A DNA stretch of 64,000 bases, taken from Paraburkholderia eburnea (GTDB lineage Bacteria; Pseudomonadota; Gammaproteobacteria; Burkholderiales; Burkholderiaceae). The stretch is taken from contig NZ_PQGA01000002.1 in NCBI RefSeq assembly GCF_002917095.1, positions 62,001 to 126,000 on the forward strand, written 5' to 3'. Positions 17,847 to 27,265 of the stretch are shown here, piece after piece; the first letter of the stretch is position 1, and the number at the start of each line of letters is the position of its first letter. Below the pieces are notes generated by a model. The model was not told where the DNA came from. It ran no database searches and saw nothing but the letters and a program-made list of their open reading frames with translations. Position numbers and translations under genes: made by a program.

Positions 17847-17981
17847 GGGCTGTCCCCTGAAAGATCCCGCCGGGCAGCCTGGCCATTCCATCAATCGGAT
17901 GGCGGAGGGCGTCCGGCGGGCGGTCAGGCGCAGCGGGCGCTCGCGCTGCCCGCTTCGGCGTGGCCGATGATGGGCCTGTGC

Positions 17982-18302
17982 TCAGTGCAGCAGGCGCGGG
18001 CGGCGTGCGATATCGTCGAAGAGTGCGCGGCCGGGTTCGAGCGCGAAGAGCCACGTTTCGTCGTAGCCGCTCAGGGTGTCCAGCGCATCGCGCAGTCGTT
18101 CGAGGACGATGGCGGGTATTTCGACGGTCGCCTGCAGGCCTCCGGACAGGCGTGCGACGCTGGCATGCTGGACGAGTTCGTCGGCGGCTTCGGCCACGTC
18201 GGCGGCGAACACGAGGTGGTTGTTCAACAATTCGACGAGGCCCGGCGATGCCGCGACATCTTCGACGTTGATCTGCACGGAAAGAAAGGTGGCTTTGTTC
18301 AT
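17982..18302 (-). CDS. Hypothetical small protein
   Basis: 106-residue acidic protein (MNKATFLSVQINVEDVAASP at the start), predicted mostly helical, with no signal peptide, membrane helix or recognised family. The ATG at 18302 is preceded by AAGG and GGGAA; upstream starts in the frame (to 18335) lack a better site. It lies 135 bp upstream of the DUF2968 gene on the same strand and could share its transcript. Confidence 0.55.
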   Translation of the reverse strand: MNKATFLSVQINVEDVAASPGLVELLNNHLVFAADVAEAADELVQHASVARLSGGLQATVEIPAIVLERLRDALDTLSGYDETWLFALEPGRALFDDIARRPRLLH

Positions 18303-18647
18303 CCTTGGTTCCCTCAGGGACGTACGTTGCACCACGGCGAGAGGCGGGCGTCGATTTTTGTCTGATTATCGGCAGGCGGTAGAACCCAGTATAGGCGAGG
18401 GTGCGATCAGGGCCATCGAGTTTGCACGAGGAAGTCAGAACAACGTGCGCGCCGCAGCGCAGCGGCCGGACGCCAGAGCGTGCGCGTTAAAAAAGCCGCC
18501 ACGCCCGGGACGATATAATGGGGGCCGTTCGCCAATTCCGGCTTGATCAACGGAGAGGGTTTCGCGGGCGAACGCCGGCGGCCCCACGCGCATCCAACAA
18601 TACGTATTCCCGTCGTACGTAGCGAGGAACCAGCGAGGAACAGCAAC
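18303..18647 (+). promoter_or_regulatory. Intergenic leader with a consensus -10 box
   Basis: This 345-bp gap lies between the divergent small protein gene and the NlpD-like gene. TATAAT at 18514-18519 is a perfect -10 hexamer, 129 bp before the start codon at 18648. A convincing -35 at the right spacing was not found (GTTAAA at 18486 is too far). Nothing else was recognised. Confidence 0.45.
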
Positions 18648-19391
18648 ATGAATCGACAACGGCGAATTCCAGGCGCGTATGCGGCGCTGGCCGCACTCAC
18701 GCTTGCCTGCAGCGCCTGCACGCTCACGCCGTGGGAGAGCAGTCCGTCCGCGCCGCCCACCCCCACGTCCAACGGCGTGCCCGCTGGTTACTACCGCGTC
18801 AATCCGGGCGACACGCTTTCACGCATCGCGTCGGCCTACGGTCAGCGCACCCAGGACCTCGCGAGCTGGAACCAGTTGCCGCCGAACGCTCAGGTGCTGC
18901 CTGGCCAGGTGCTGCGTGTCGCGCCGCCGGCGGGCTATAGCTCAGGCGCCGCCGCGCCTCAGCCGCCCGCGTTCACGAGCAGCGCGCCCGCCGCGAACGG
19001 CGTCGCCGTGCCCAACCCGGTCGGCTCTTCGCTCACGCTCATGTGGCCGGCGCGCGGTCCTATTCTGCAGCGCTTCGTGCCGGGCAAGTCAACGGGCATC
19101 GTGATCGGCGGCGCGCCCGGCGAGCCGGTCAAGGCCGCCGCCGCGGGCCGCGTGGTCTATGCGGGCTCGGGCATCGAGGCCTATGGACCGCTCGTCATCA
19201 TCAAGCACAACGATCAGACCGTGACGGCCTATGGCCATAACGGCCGCCTGCTCGTGAAGGAAGACGACGCCGTCTCGCAAGGCCAGCCGATCGCCGAAAT
19301 GGGTGTCGACAACAATGGCGTCGCGGGCGTGCAGTTCGAGGTGCGCAGCGACGGCAAGCCGGTCGATCCGTTGCCGCTACTTTCGCGCTGA
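18648..19391 (+). CDS. NlpD-like LysM/LytM lipoprotein
   Basis: 247-residue envelope protein. A lipoprotein-type signal ends at Cys21 or Cys24 (TLACSAC), a LysM peptidoglycan-binding domain spans about 49-92 (YYRVNPGDTLSRIA), and a LytM/M23 domain spans about 130-245. The LytM zinc ligands are missing: GIVIGG replaces the HxxxD region and VQFEVR replaces the HxH strand. It is therefore probably not a peptidase but, like E. coli NlpD/EnvC, an activator of cell-wall amidases at division. It is shorter than E. coli NlpD (379 aa). It stands alone, away from the surE-pcm-rpoS context typical of nlpD, so it may be a paralogue. Confidence 0.8.
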   Translation: MNRQRRIPGAYAALAALTLACSACTLTPWESSPSAPPTPTSNGVPAGYYRVNPGDTLSRIASAYGQRTQDLASWNQLPPNAQVLPGQVLRVAPPAGYSSGAAAPQPPAFTSSAPAANGVAVPNPVGSSLTLMWPARGPILQRFVPGKSTGIVIGGAPGEPVKAAAAGRVVYAGSGIEAYGPLVIIKHNDQTVTAYGHNGRLLVKEDDAVSQGQPIAEMGVDNNGVAGVQFEVRSDGKPVDPLPLLSR

Positions 19392-19557
19392 TCCTTCGCG
19401 CTTCTCGCGCACCTGGCGATCGCCGCTTTTTCAGGGATTTGCCAGGGCGCGCCGTTTGAAAATACACTCGATGGTTTCCGCGCTGTGCCTGCTCGCCAGG
19501 CGCAGCGGTTAGCGCCGCGCATCGTCGTGGCGCGGCCCCTTTGAGGATTCCATCGGC

Positions 19558-20562
19558 ATGATCGACCTGCGTAGCGACACCGTCACCCGTCCCAGCCAAG
19601 CCATGCTGGCCGCCATGACCCGCGCCGAAACCGGCGACGACGTCTGGGGCGACGATCCCACCGTGCTGAGCCTGCAGGCGCGCGTGGCCGGGGAGGCCGG
19701 CAAGGAAGCCGGCCTGTTCTTCCCGAGCGGCACGCAAAGCAACCTCGCCGCGCTGATGGCGCATTGCGGGCGCGGCGACGAATACATCGTCGGCCAGGCG
19801 GCCCACACCTATAAGTACGAGGGCGGCGGCGCGGCGGTGCTCGGCAGCATCCAGCCGCAGCCGCTCGACAATGCCGAAGACGGCTCGATCCCACTCGAAC
19901 GTGTCGCGGCCGCGATCAAGCCAACCGACGACCACTTCGCGCGCACGCGCCTGTTCGCGCTCGAGAACACCATCGGCGGCAAGGTGCTGCCGGCGGCCTA
20001 CGTCGCCGAGGCCACGCAGTTCGCGCATGGCCGCGGGCTCGCCACGCACCTCGACGGCGCGCGCGTGTTCAATGCGGCGGTGGCGTCGAATCAATCGCTC
20101 AAGGCGATGGCCGAGGGTTTCGATTCGATGTCGATCTGCTTTTCGAAGGGCCTGGGCGCGCCGGTCGGCTCGGTGCTGGTGGGCAGCCGGGCGCTGATCG
20201 AGGTGGCGCACCGCTGGCGCAAGGTGCTGGGCGGCGGCATGCGCCAGTCGGGCGTGCTGGCGGCGGCTTGCCTCCATGCGCTCGATCACAACGTCGCGCG
20301 TCTCGCCGACGATCACGCCAATGCCGCGCGCCTGGCCGAAGGGCTCGCGCAGATCGACGAGGTCAAGGTGATGTCGCACGCCACGAACATGGTGTTCGCG
20401 CAGTTCCCGCAGGCCGATTGCGCGGCGCTGGAGGCGTGGCTCAAGGAGCGCGGCATCCTCACGCAGATGCTGTACGCGTCGCGCTTCGTGACGCATCTGG
20501 ACGTGAGCGCCGCCGATATCGACACCTTCGTCGCGGCCGTGAAGGCTTACTTCAAGCGTTGA
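19558..20562 (+). CDS. ltaE: Low-specificity L-threonine aldolase
   Basis: 334-residue PLP enzyme that splits L-threonine or allo-threonine to glycine and acetaldehyde. It begins with the family signature MIDLRSDTVTRPS. The PLP lysine is K197 in CFSKGLGAPVGS, H83 stacks on the ring, and D166 pairs with the pyridine nitrogen (HLDGARV). Length matches the family. It is a single gene in its own unit, about 165 bp after the NlpD-like gene and convergent with the MFS gene. Confidence 0.9.
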   Translation: MIDLRSDTVTRPSQAMLAAMTRAETGDDVWGDDPTVLSLQARVAGEAGKEAGLFFPSGTQSNLAALMAHCGRGDEYIVGQAAHTYKYEGGGAAVLGSIQPQPLDNAEDGSIPLERVAAAIKPTDDHFARTRLFALENTIGGKVLPAAYVAEATQFAHGRGLATHLDGARVFNAAVASNQSLKAMAEGFDSMSICFSKGLGAPVGSVLVGSRALIEVAHRWRKVLGGGMRQSGVLAAACLHALDHNVARLADDHANAARLAEGLAQIDEVKVMSHATNMVFAQFPQADCAALEAWLKERGILTQMLYASRFVTHLDVSAADIDTFVAAVKAYFKR

Positions 20563-20613
20563 TCCAAAGACGCAGAAGCGCCAGGCGGCGCGTTTATTCG
20601 CGCGGCCGGGCGC

Positions 20614-22014
20614 TCAATGGCTGACCGTCCGATGCGACGGCGCGAACAGGCGCAAGCCGCTCACCACGCTGGCCGCTGCTGAAAACGCCGCGCCCAGGCC
20701 GAGCGCGAGCGTCGGGCCATGTTTGCCCGCGATCCCGAAACACAACGCCACCAGCGCCGCCCCCGTGGTCTGCCCGAGCAGCCGCGAGACGGCGATGGTG
20801 CCGCTCGCGCCGCCGCTGCGCTCCGGCGGGGCGGCCGCCATGATCGCGCGCAGATTGGGCGACTGGAAGAAGCCGAAGCCCGCGCCGCAGATCGCCATGC
20901 GGATCACGATGTCGATCACGTTCGGATGCACCGGCAGCATCGCCAGCGACGCCATCCCCACCGCGAGAATCGCCAGTCCGATCGCGCCGAGCAGGCCCGG
21001 CGGATAGCGATCCGAGAGCCGTCCCGCGATGGGCGCGGCGGCGGCCACGACCACGGGCCAAGGCGTCATCAGGAAGCCGGTTTCCACCTGGCTGCGCATC
21101 AGCACGGTTTCGAAATAGAACGGCAGCGACACGAACGCGAGGCCCTGGGCCGCGAACGAGCAGATGGCCGTCAGCGACGACAGCGCGAACACCGGGCGCT
21201 TGAACAGATCGACGGGCAGCATCGGCGCGGGGTGACCGGCTTCGCGGCGGATCAGCAGCGCGCCGAACACCAGCGCGATTGCCGCCGCCGTCGCCACTTC
21301 CTTGCCCGGCGCGCGCTGCGCCGCCTCGCCGAGCGCGAAGATCAGCGCGGCGAACGTGACGAGATTGAGCAGCGCCGCGAGCGGATCGAAGGTGTGCTTG
21401 CCGCGTGCCGTCTGTGGCAGCGCGGGCATGGCGAACACCAGCGCGATCACGCCGAGCGGCACATTGATCGCGAAAAGCCATGGCCAGGTGCCCGCCGACA
21501 GAATCAGCGACGCTATGGTCGGCCCGACGGCGAACGACACGCCCACGATCAGCGCATTCATGCCGAGGCCGCGCCCGAGCCGGTGCGGCGGGTAAAGGAA
21601 GCGGATCAGCGCCGTGTTGACGCTCATGATCGCGCTTGCGCCCAGACCCTGGAGCACGCGCGCGCCGGCCAGCGCCGTGAGCGTGGGCGCGAGCGCGCAG
21701 GCGAGCGACGCCACCGTGAAGATGGCGAGCCCGCTGATATAGATGCGCCGGTGGCCGAGGATATCGCCGAGCGCCGCGAGCGGCAGCAGCGTGGCGACCA
21801 TCGCGAGCTGGTAGGCGTTGATGATCCACACCGAGGCGGCGGGCGCCGCGTGCAGATCGGCGGCGATGGCGGGCAGGGCCGTGTTGGCGATGGCGGTGTC
21901 GAGCGTCGCCAGCGCGACGGCGAGCATCACGGCGGCCATCGCGCGGCGGTTCTTCGCCGTCATGGGGGCGTCGGCGCGCCCGGTGTCTTTGGGCGCGGAT
22001 ACAGTTTCGGACAA
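20614..22014 (-). CDS. MFS transporter, 14-helix drug/efflux (DHA2) type
   Basis: 466-residue inner-membrane major facilitator with about 14 hydrophobic segments. The DHA signature ALATLDTAIANTALPAI lies in helix 1, LGDILGHRRIYISG after helix 2, and ARVLQGLGAS in motif C-like helix 4. Likely a proton-driven multidrug or metabolite exporter; the substrate is unknown. The first start in frame is TTG 22014; the first ATG is 21963 (MTAKNRRAM), still ahead of helix 1. Neither has a clear ribosome binding site. No regulator gene is adjacent. Confidence 0.82.
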   Translation of the reverse strand: MSETVSAPKDTGRADAPMTAKNRRAMAAVMLAVALATLDTAIANTALPAIAADLHAAPAASVWIINAYQLAMVATLLPLAALGDILGHRRIYISGLAIFTVASLACALAPTLTALAGARVLQGLGASAIMSVNTALIRFLYPPHRLGRGLGMNALIVGVSFAVGPTIASLILSAGTWPWLFAINVPLGVIALVFAMPALPQTARGKHTFDPLAALLNLVTFAALIFALGEAAQRAPGKEVATAAAIALVFGALLIRREAGHPAPMLPVDLFKRPVFALSSLTAICSFAAQGLAFVSLPFYFETVLMRSQVETGFLMTPWPVVVAAAAPIAGRLSDRYPPGLLGAIGLAILAVGMASLAMLPVHPNVIDIVIRMAICGAGFGFFQSPNLRAIMAAAPPERSGGASGTIAVSRLLGQTTGAALVALCFGIAGKHGPTLALGLGAAFSAAASVVSGLRLFAPSHRTVSH

Positions 22015-22542
22015 GGCGGTCTCGGACGTGGTCGGGGCAGGGGCGAAGCGGAGCGTTCCGGCACGGGCGCCGTGCGAACGATTCCGCGATTGTTACAGAG
22101 GTCGCGCGATTCTGCAGCGCCTGCTCCAGAGCGTGGGCTTGCTGTAAGGAGAGGTTTTATTGGCCTTCTCTATCGCGCGGTCTCGCAACTAACAGCCATC
22201 CCGCACCGCAACCGCCAACGCGCCGCGCAGTGGCGCACTTATGCACGCAGCGCGTTTCGGCCAGTCCCTCAGAGCGCCGCAAATGATGCGTTATGCATTG
22301 TTTCCGCGACGCCGCACGTCTTGAAAATGTCCTACTCTGCAAACTGACCTGCGCCTGCCCGCCCGCGGATGTCCATGACGATCCGGCGGACGGAATGCAC
22401 CGCGACGGTGCCCGAGCGTGTTGCCGCACGAGCGATGGGCATCCCACGCGGCACGCGACGTGCAAGCGCAGCCCGAACGCCCGCGCGCCGCGCCCGCCAT
22501 CCTGGCATCGCGCAGCGCGCCGCTTTTTCCGGGAGGCATTCG
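22015..22542. other. Long intergenic region upstream of glgP
   Basis: 528 bp between the divergent MFS gene and glgP. The glgP frame is open from 22369, but the ATG at 22543 has the ribosome binding site, so the earlier arginine-rich codons are unlikely to be translated. No further gene, repeat or clear promoter was recognised. Confidence 0.4.
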
Positions 22543-24999
22543 ATGACAGCCGTTGGTCTTGAATTCGACCAGTTGAAGAGCAGCGCCGATGCGTTGCGCC
22601 GTTCCATCTCGAACCGTCTGATGTACGGCGTCGGCAAGGACGCCGTGACCGCGCGCCCGCAGGACTGGCTGCACGCCGCCGCGCTCGCAGTGCGCGATCG
22701 CCTCGTCGAGCGCTGGATGGTGACCACGCGCCGTCAGTACGATCAGGACGTCAAACGGGTCTATTACCTGTCGATGGAGTTTCTGATCGGCCGCACCTTT
22801 TCGAACGCGCTGCTTGCGCTCGGCATCTACGAGCCGATGAAGGCGGCGCTCGCGGGCGTGGGCGTCGATATGGAAGCGCTGGTCGATCTCGAACCCGACG
22901 CCGCGCTTGGCAACGGCGGTTTAGGCCGGCTGGCGGCCTGCTTTCTCGACTCGATGGCGACGCTCGGCATTCCGGGTTTTGGCTACGGCATCCGCTACGA
23001 CTACGGCATGTTTCGCCAGCAGATCATCAACGGCGAGCAGGTCGAGGCGCCCGATTACTGGCTGCGCTCCGGCAATCCGTGGGAATTCCCGCGCCCCGAG
23101 GTGCAGTATCCCGTGCGTTTCGGCGGCCGTACGGTGCAGCGCGACGGCCATGTGGAGTGGATCGACACCACTCACGTCAACGCGATGGCCTATGACACCG
23201 TGATTCCCGGCTACGCGACCAGCGCGACCAACACGCTGCGGCTATGGTCCGCGCGCGCCGACGAGGAACTGGATCTTTCGGCCTTCAATCAGGGCGATTA
23301 TCAGCGCGCCGTGGAAGCAAGAAATATTTCGGAGGACGTATCGCGTCTGCTGTATCCCGACGATTCGACCATGGCGGGCCGCGAACTGCGCCTGCGCCAG
23401 GAGTATTTTTTCGTCTCCGCGACCATGCAGGACCTGATCCGCCGATACCTGCGTACGCACAGCACCTTTGGGCGCTTCTCCGACAAGGTCGCGGTGCACC
23501 TGAACGACACCCATCCCGTGCTGGCGATTCCCGAGTTGCTTCGCCTGCTCGTGGATGTCCACCACATGCCGTGGGACGAGGCGATGGGGCACATCAAGCG
23601 CGTGTTCTCGTACACGAATCACACGCTGATGCCCGAAGCGCTGGAAACCTGGGATGTCGAACTATTGGCGCGTCTCTTGCCGCGTCACCTCGAAATCATC
23701 TTCGACATTAACGCGGCTTTTCTGCGCGAGGCGAGCGACAAGGGCGCTCACGATCTCGACTTTATCCGCCGCATTTCGCTCGTCGATGAATACGGTCAGC
23801 GGCGCGTACGCATGGCCTATCTGGCGATCGTCGCGAGCCACAAGGTCAACGGCGTTTCGAAGCTGCACTCGCAGTTGATGACGCGCGATATCTTTGCCGA
23901 TTTCGCGCGGCTCTTTCCCGATCGCTTCACCAACGTCACCAACGGCATCACGCCGCGCCGCTGGCTGGCGCAGGCGAGTCCGTCGCTGGCGCATCTGGTC
24001 GACGGGGCCATCGGGCCGAACTGGCGCAGCGATCTGTTCGCGCTGGACGGCTTGCGCAAGTTCAGCGGCGACGCGGCTTTCGGCGCGGCTTTTCGCGCCG
24101 CCAAGCGCGAGAACAAGGTGCGGCTCATCGAGCGCATGACGGCGCGCACGGGCCTCGCGTTCAACCCCGATGCGCTGTTCGACATGCAGGTCAAGCGCAT
24201 CCACGAATACAAGCGACAGTTGCTCAACGTGCTGCACGTCATCACGCGCTACAACCGCATCGTGCTGGAGCCCGAACGGGACTGGGTGCCGCGCGTGGTG
24301 CTGTTCGCGGGCAAGGCGGCGTCGGCGTACCGGATGGCCAAGACCATCATTCGCCTCATCAACGACGTGGCCGACAAGATCAACCACGATCCCGTGGTAG
24401 GCGATCGCCTCAAGGTGGTATTCGTGCCGAACTACGGCGTGAGCGTGGCCGAGGTCGTGATTCCGGCCGCCGACCTGTCCGAGCAGATTTCGACGGCGGG
24501 CACGGAGGCGTCGGGCACCGGCAACATGAAGCTCGCGCTCAATGGCGCGCTGACGATGGGCACGCTCGACGGCGCGAACATCGAAATCTGCGACGCGGTG
24601 GGCAACGACCATATCTTCATCTTCGGCCACACGTCGGATCAGGTCGATGCGCTGCGTTGCTCGGGTTATCGGCCGCGCCAGGTGTACGAAGAGAATGTCG
24701 AGCTGCGCACCGTGCTCGACCAGATCCGCACGGGCTTTTTCTCGCCCGACGACCCCGCGCGCTATTCGGATATCTTCCACACCCTGGTGGACTGGGGCGA
24801 TCACTACATGGTGCTGGCCGATTACGCCGCGTTCGTGCAGGCGCAGGAGGCGGCGGACGAACGCTTCGTCGATACGCCCAAATGGACCGCGAGCGCGATT
24901 TTGAACGTGGCCGGCATGGGCACGTTCTCGTCGGATCGTGCGATCGCCGAGTACGCGCGCGACATCTGGCACACCAGGCCGATCGAGCAGGTAGGCTGA
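22543..24999 (+). CDS. glgP: Glycogen/alpha-glucan phosphorylase
   Basis: 818-residue phosphorylase releasing glucose 1-phosphate from glycogen or maltodextrin. It has [14 protein letters not shown] near residue 125, the RYDYGMF loop, [11 protein letters not shown], and the PLP site [14 protein letters not shown] with K663. GGGAGG (22531-22536) sits 6 nt before the ATG, deciding the start. Length matches E. coli GlgP (815). No other glycogen gene (glgA, glgB, glgC, glgX) is within the window, so glgP is an orphan here. The coding sequence is typical of the genome in base use. Confidence 0.94.
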   Translation: MTAVGLEFDQLKSSADALRRSISNRLMYGVGKDAVTARPQDWLHAAALAVRDRLVERWMVTTRRQYDQDVKRVYYLSMEFLIGRTFSNALLALGIYEPMKAALAGVGVDMEALVDLEPDAALGNGGLGRLAACFLDSMATLGIPGFGYGIRYDYGMFRQQIINGEQVEAPDYWLRSGNPWEFPRPEVQYPVRFGGRTVQRDGHVEWIDTTHVNAMAYDTVIPGYATSATNTLRLWSARADEELDLSAFNQGDYQRAVEARNISEDVSRLLYPDDSTMAGRELRLRQEYFFVSATMQDLIRRYLRTHSTFGRFSDKVAVHLNDTHPVLAIPELLRLLVDVHHMPWDEAMGHIKRVFSYTNHTLMPEALETWDVELLARLLPRHLEIIFDINAAFLREASDKGAHDLDFIRRISLVDEYGQRRVRMAYLAIVASHKVNGVSKLHSQLMTRDIFADFARLFPDRFTNVTNGITPRRWLAQASPSLAHLVDGAIGPNWRSDLFALDGLRKFSGDAAFGAAFRAAKRENKVRLIERMTARTGLAFNPDALFDMQVKRIHEYKRQLLNVLHVITRYNRIVLEPERDWVPRVVLFAGKAASAYRMAKTIIRLINDVADKINHDPVVGDRLKVVFVPNYGVSVAEVVIPAADLSEQISTAGTEASGTGNMKLALNGALTMGTLDGANIEICDAVGNDHIFIFGHTSDQVDALRCSGYRPRQVYEENVELRTVLDQIRTGFFSPDDPARYSDIFHTLVDWGDHYMVLADYAAFVQAQEAADERFVDTPKWTASAILNVAGMGTFSSDRAIAEYARDIWHTRPIEQVG

Positions 25000-25030
25000 A
25001 GCGAGCTGACGTGCTTCCGGCGACGGGGGC

Positions 25031-25438
25031 TTATTGTGCAGCGGGGCGCGGCGCCGGGGCGTCGGCGCTGGCCGCCTTGGCCGCGCGCACGGCTTGCTCG
25101 ACGCGCTCGACGAAGCTGCGGTCGCTGCTCGAGACCGCTTCGCGGGTTTCGCCCTTCGTCACCACCAGCAAGCGGTGCGTGACCTCCTGCCAGATCCACG
25201 CGAGCCAGCCCACCACCACCATCATCACGCCGCAGCCGAGCGCGGCGCCCGAGCTGTACACGCCGCCAAAGGCCGCGAGCACCACGCCGAACAGCGAAAG
25301 CAGCACCGGAAACACGCGGTTGCGGTGGATCGTCACGACCCGCAGATCGTCGATGTCCCGGAGTGCGAAGATCTGCCCGGCGGCGGAAAGCGAGGTGCGT
25401 GTGACCGACACGCCGGCTTCGTTGAAAGGGAGTTCCAT
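25031..25438 (-). CDS. Small membrane protein, DUF6232-like
   Basis: 135-residue protein with an N-terminal beta-type region (VSVTRTSLSAAGQIFALRDI), two adjacent hydrophobic helices at about residues 42-62 and 66-83, and a charged cytosolic tail. This arrangement fits the DUF6232 group; function unknown. ATG 25438 is the start matching that layout; the frame runs upstream to 25588 through proline-rich sequence that overlaps the porin terminator and is unlikely to be translated. Confidence 0.68.
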   Translation of the reverse strand: MELPFNEAGVSVTRTSLSAAGQIFALRDIDDLRVVTIHRNRVFPVLLSLFGVVLAAFGGVYSSGAALGCGVMMVVVGWLAWIWQEVTHRLLVVTKGETREAVSSSDRSFVERVEQAVRAAKAASADAPAPRPAAQ

Positions 25439-25531
25439 CGGTTCGAAAGCTGCGAAGGGAAAGGGCGCAGCGTACCAGAAGCGCGCGCGAGGCGGCAGAT
25501 AGCGCGGCGCCGCAGGGCGCACGCAGCCAGT

Positions 25532-25556
25532 AAAAAGGCCTCCCGAAGGAGGCCTT
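25532..25556 (-). terminator. Terminator of the porin gene
   Basis: AAGGCCTCC (25535-25543) pairs perfectly with GGAGGCCTT (25548-25556) around CGAA. The T tract is on the minus strand, about 80 nt after the porin stop. Confidence 0.88.
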
Positions 25557-25637
25557 GTGCCCGCCGCGCATGGCGCGGCAGGAGGCATGGCGATGCCACA
25601 CGGCGCCTGCGCGAAGCAGGCGCTGCGTTCGCAATGC

Positions 25638-26801
25638 TTAGAACTTGTGGCGGATACCCACGCGCACCGCGACTTGTTCCTGCGAACCCGAACCCGACGG
25701 CGCGAAGATGCTCGACGTCGAATCGCCGATCTGTGCCTGAACCGGCGCGCCCTTGTACGTGCCCGACGCTTCTTCCCAGGCGACGAGACCGTAGACGTCC
25801 GTGCGCTTGCTCAGAGCGTAGTCGAGCGAACCGTTGACCTGGTTCCAGTGAGCGTTGAACAGACCCGACGCGCGCGAGTACGTGTAGCCGACAGCCGTCG
25901 TCAGAGCCGGCGTGAAGGCGTACTTGACGCCTGCTTCGTACGCGTTGTACAGCGTCGACGAACCCGTGATCGGTTCGAAACGCGTGTTCGTCCACAGCAG
26001 CCATGCCGTAGCCGGGCCGTAGACGTAGCGGCCGCCGAAGCCGAACGAGCGCAGGTCGCGGACCACGCTCGAACCTGCCGTGTTGACGTTGGCGAGCGAC
26101 GTCGAGAACGTCGTCGTCGAAGCCGAAGCCGGGTACGTGATGTCCGTGTACGCGCCGCCGAGGCTGAACGGGCCGTACGCGTAGTTCGCGCCGAAGCTGA
26201 ATGCGCGCGACGAAGCCGTTGCGCTCGTCGTCGGTGCGCCGGCGAACGAGGTCGTGTTCGAGAAGCCATAGAGGCCGCCGAACGTGAAGCCCGAGAAGTT
26301 CACGCTCTGGAACTTGACGGCGTTGTTGATACGGCTCGACGTGAGCTGGTCGACGTCGTTGACGTGGAAGGCCCAGTTGCCCGAAACCGTATTGCCGCCG
26401 GTCGAGTACAGCGAACCGAGGATGTCCGTGCTGAACGAGTATTGACGGCCGAACGTCAGCGAACCGATGTTGCTTTGCGTCAGACCGACATAGGCTTGAC
26501 GGCCGAACATCGAGCTGCCTTGGCCTGCTGCGCCCGTGCCGCTGTTAAAACCGTTTTCGAGCACGAAGATCGCCTTCAGGCCGCCGCCCAGGTCTTCCGT
26601 GCCACGCAGGCCCCAACGGCTGCCTTGTGCGACGCCGTCACCGTACTGGAATGCCTTCGAGCTGCCCTTCGACGCGTTCTGGACGTGGTTGATGTAGCTC
26701 ACGCCTGCGTCGATCAGGCCGTACAGCGTCACGCTGCTTTGTGCGTGAGCGGTACCGGCGATCAGGCCGAGGATAGCGGTGGTCAAAATTTTCTTTTTCA
26801 A
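25638..26801 (-). CDS. Gram-negative porin
   Basis: 387-residue outer-membrane general porin of the Burkholderia/Neisseria type, a 16-strand trimeric beta-barrel for small hydrophilic solutes. Signal peptide 1-20 (ILTTAILGLIAGTAHA, then cleavage). The mature protein opens QSSVTLYGLIDAGVSY, has the loop-3 region GRQAYVGL, then LTFGRQ, and ends in the barrel-assembly signal VGIRHKF with a C-terminal Phe. Direct repeats in the promoter region (26909-26928) may be activator sites. Codon use is strongly biased, as expected for a highly expressed gene. Confidence 0.93.
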   Translation of the reverse strand: MKKKILTTAILGLIAGTAHAQSSVTLYGLIDAGVSYINHVQNASKGSSKAFQYGDGVAQGSRWGLRGTEDLGGGLKAIFVLENGFNSGTGAAGQGSSMFGRQAYVGLTQSNIGSLTFGRQYSFSTDILGSLYSTGGNTVSGNWAFHVNDVDQLTSSRINNAVKFQSVNFSGFTFGGLYGFSNTTSFAGAPTTSATASSRAFSFGANYAYGPFSLGGAYTDITYPASASTTTFSTSLANVNTAGSSVVRDLRSFGFGGRYVYGPATAWLLWTNTRFEPITGSSTLYNAYEAGVKYAFTPALTTAVGYTYSRASGLFNAHWNQVNGSLDYALSKRTDVYGLVAWEEASGTYKGAPVQAQIGDSTSSIFAPSGSGSQEQVAVRVGIRHKF

Positions 26802-27265
26802 CTGTTTCTCCGGATGAAGGAAAGTGAGTCTCCGGTCTCGTGCGGGCCGGTTGATGTGTCGCGCTGCAATTTAAGGGTCGCTAGCGAAAGAAATGTGACA
26901 GTAAGGACATGTCGCTGAAATGTCGCTGTTATGTGGTGCGAATGCGACAGTGGGCTTGCGAGCCAGGGGCGCAGGCTTAAAGCCTTGATGGGATTGGGTT
27001 TTCTGGAAATTGACGGGTGCTTTCCAGCGTTGGCCGAGCGCTGGGCAAGCCTTATAAGATTTTCTGCTTTGTAAGGTTGGCTACGCGATTTGCATGAACG
27101 TTCTGATAATTTTGGGATGCAAATGCGCCGGGTAGAAACGGGGTCGAATACTTGAAAATCGGCGAATTATGCCGGTTTTTGCAATATTCGTTATGCGAAG
27201 GAGTGGGGCGGCCAGCCCGATTGAACGACGCCCCGGCTCATCTGCGAGCCGGGGCGCGTGCCGTG
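26802..27265 (-). promoter_or_regulatory. Porin upstream region with phased direct repeats
   Basis: 464-bp gene-free stretch, richer in A/T than its flanks. ATGTCGCTG occurs at 26909-26917 and again at 26920-26928, an 11-bp period that puts both copies on one face of the helix; TGTGACAG at 26894 and TGCGACAG at 26945 are related. These may be OmpR-like or other activator sites for the leftward porin gene. No coding region was seen. Confidence 0.45.
27230..27255 (-). terminator. GC-rich hairpin after the deacylase gene
   Basis: GCCCCGGCTC (27230-27239) pairs perfectly with GAGCCGGGGC (27246-27255). It lies 10 bp past the stop of the leftward deacylase gene. The following minus-strand sequence GTCGTTCAAT is only weakly T-rich, so termination may be incomplete. 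Confidence 0.6.

Noticed and set aside
22369..22542. N-terminal extension of glgP by 58 codons
   Set aside because: Arg/Ala-rich and unlike phosphorylases; the ribosome binding site is directly before ATG 22543.
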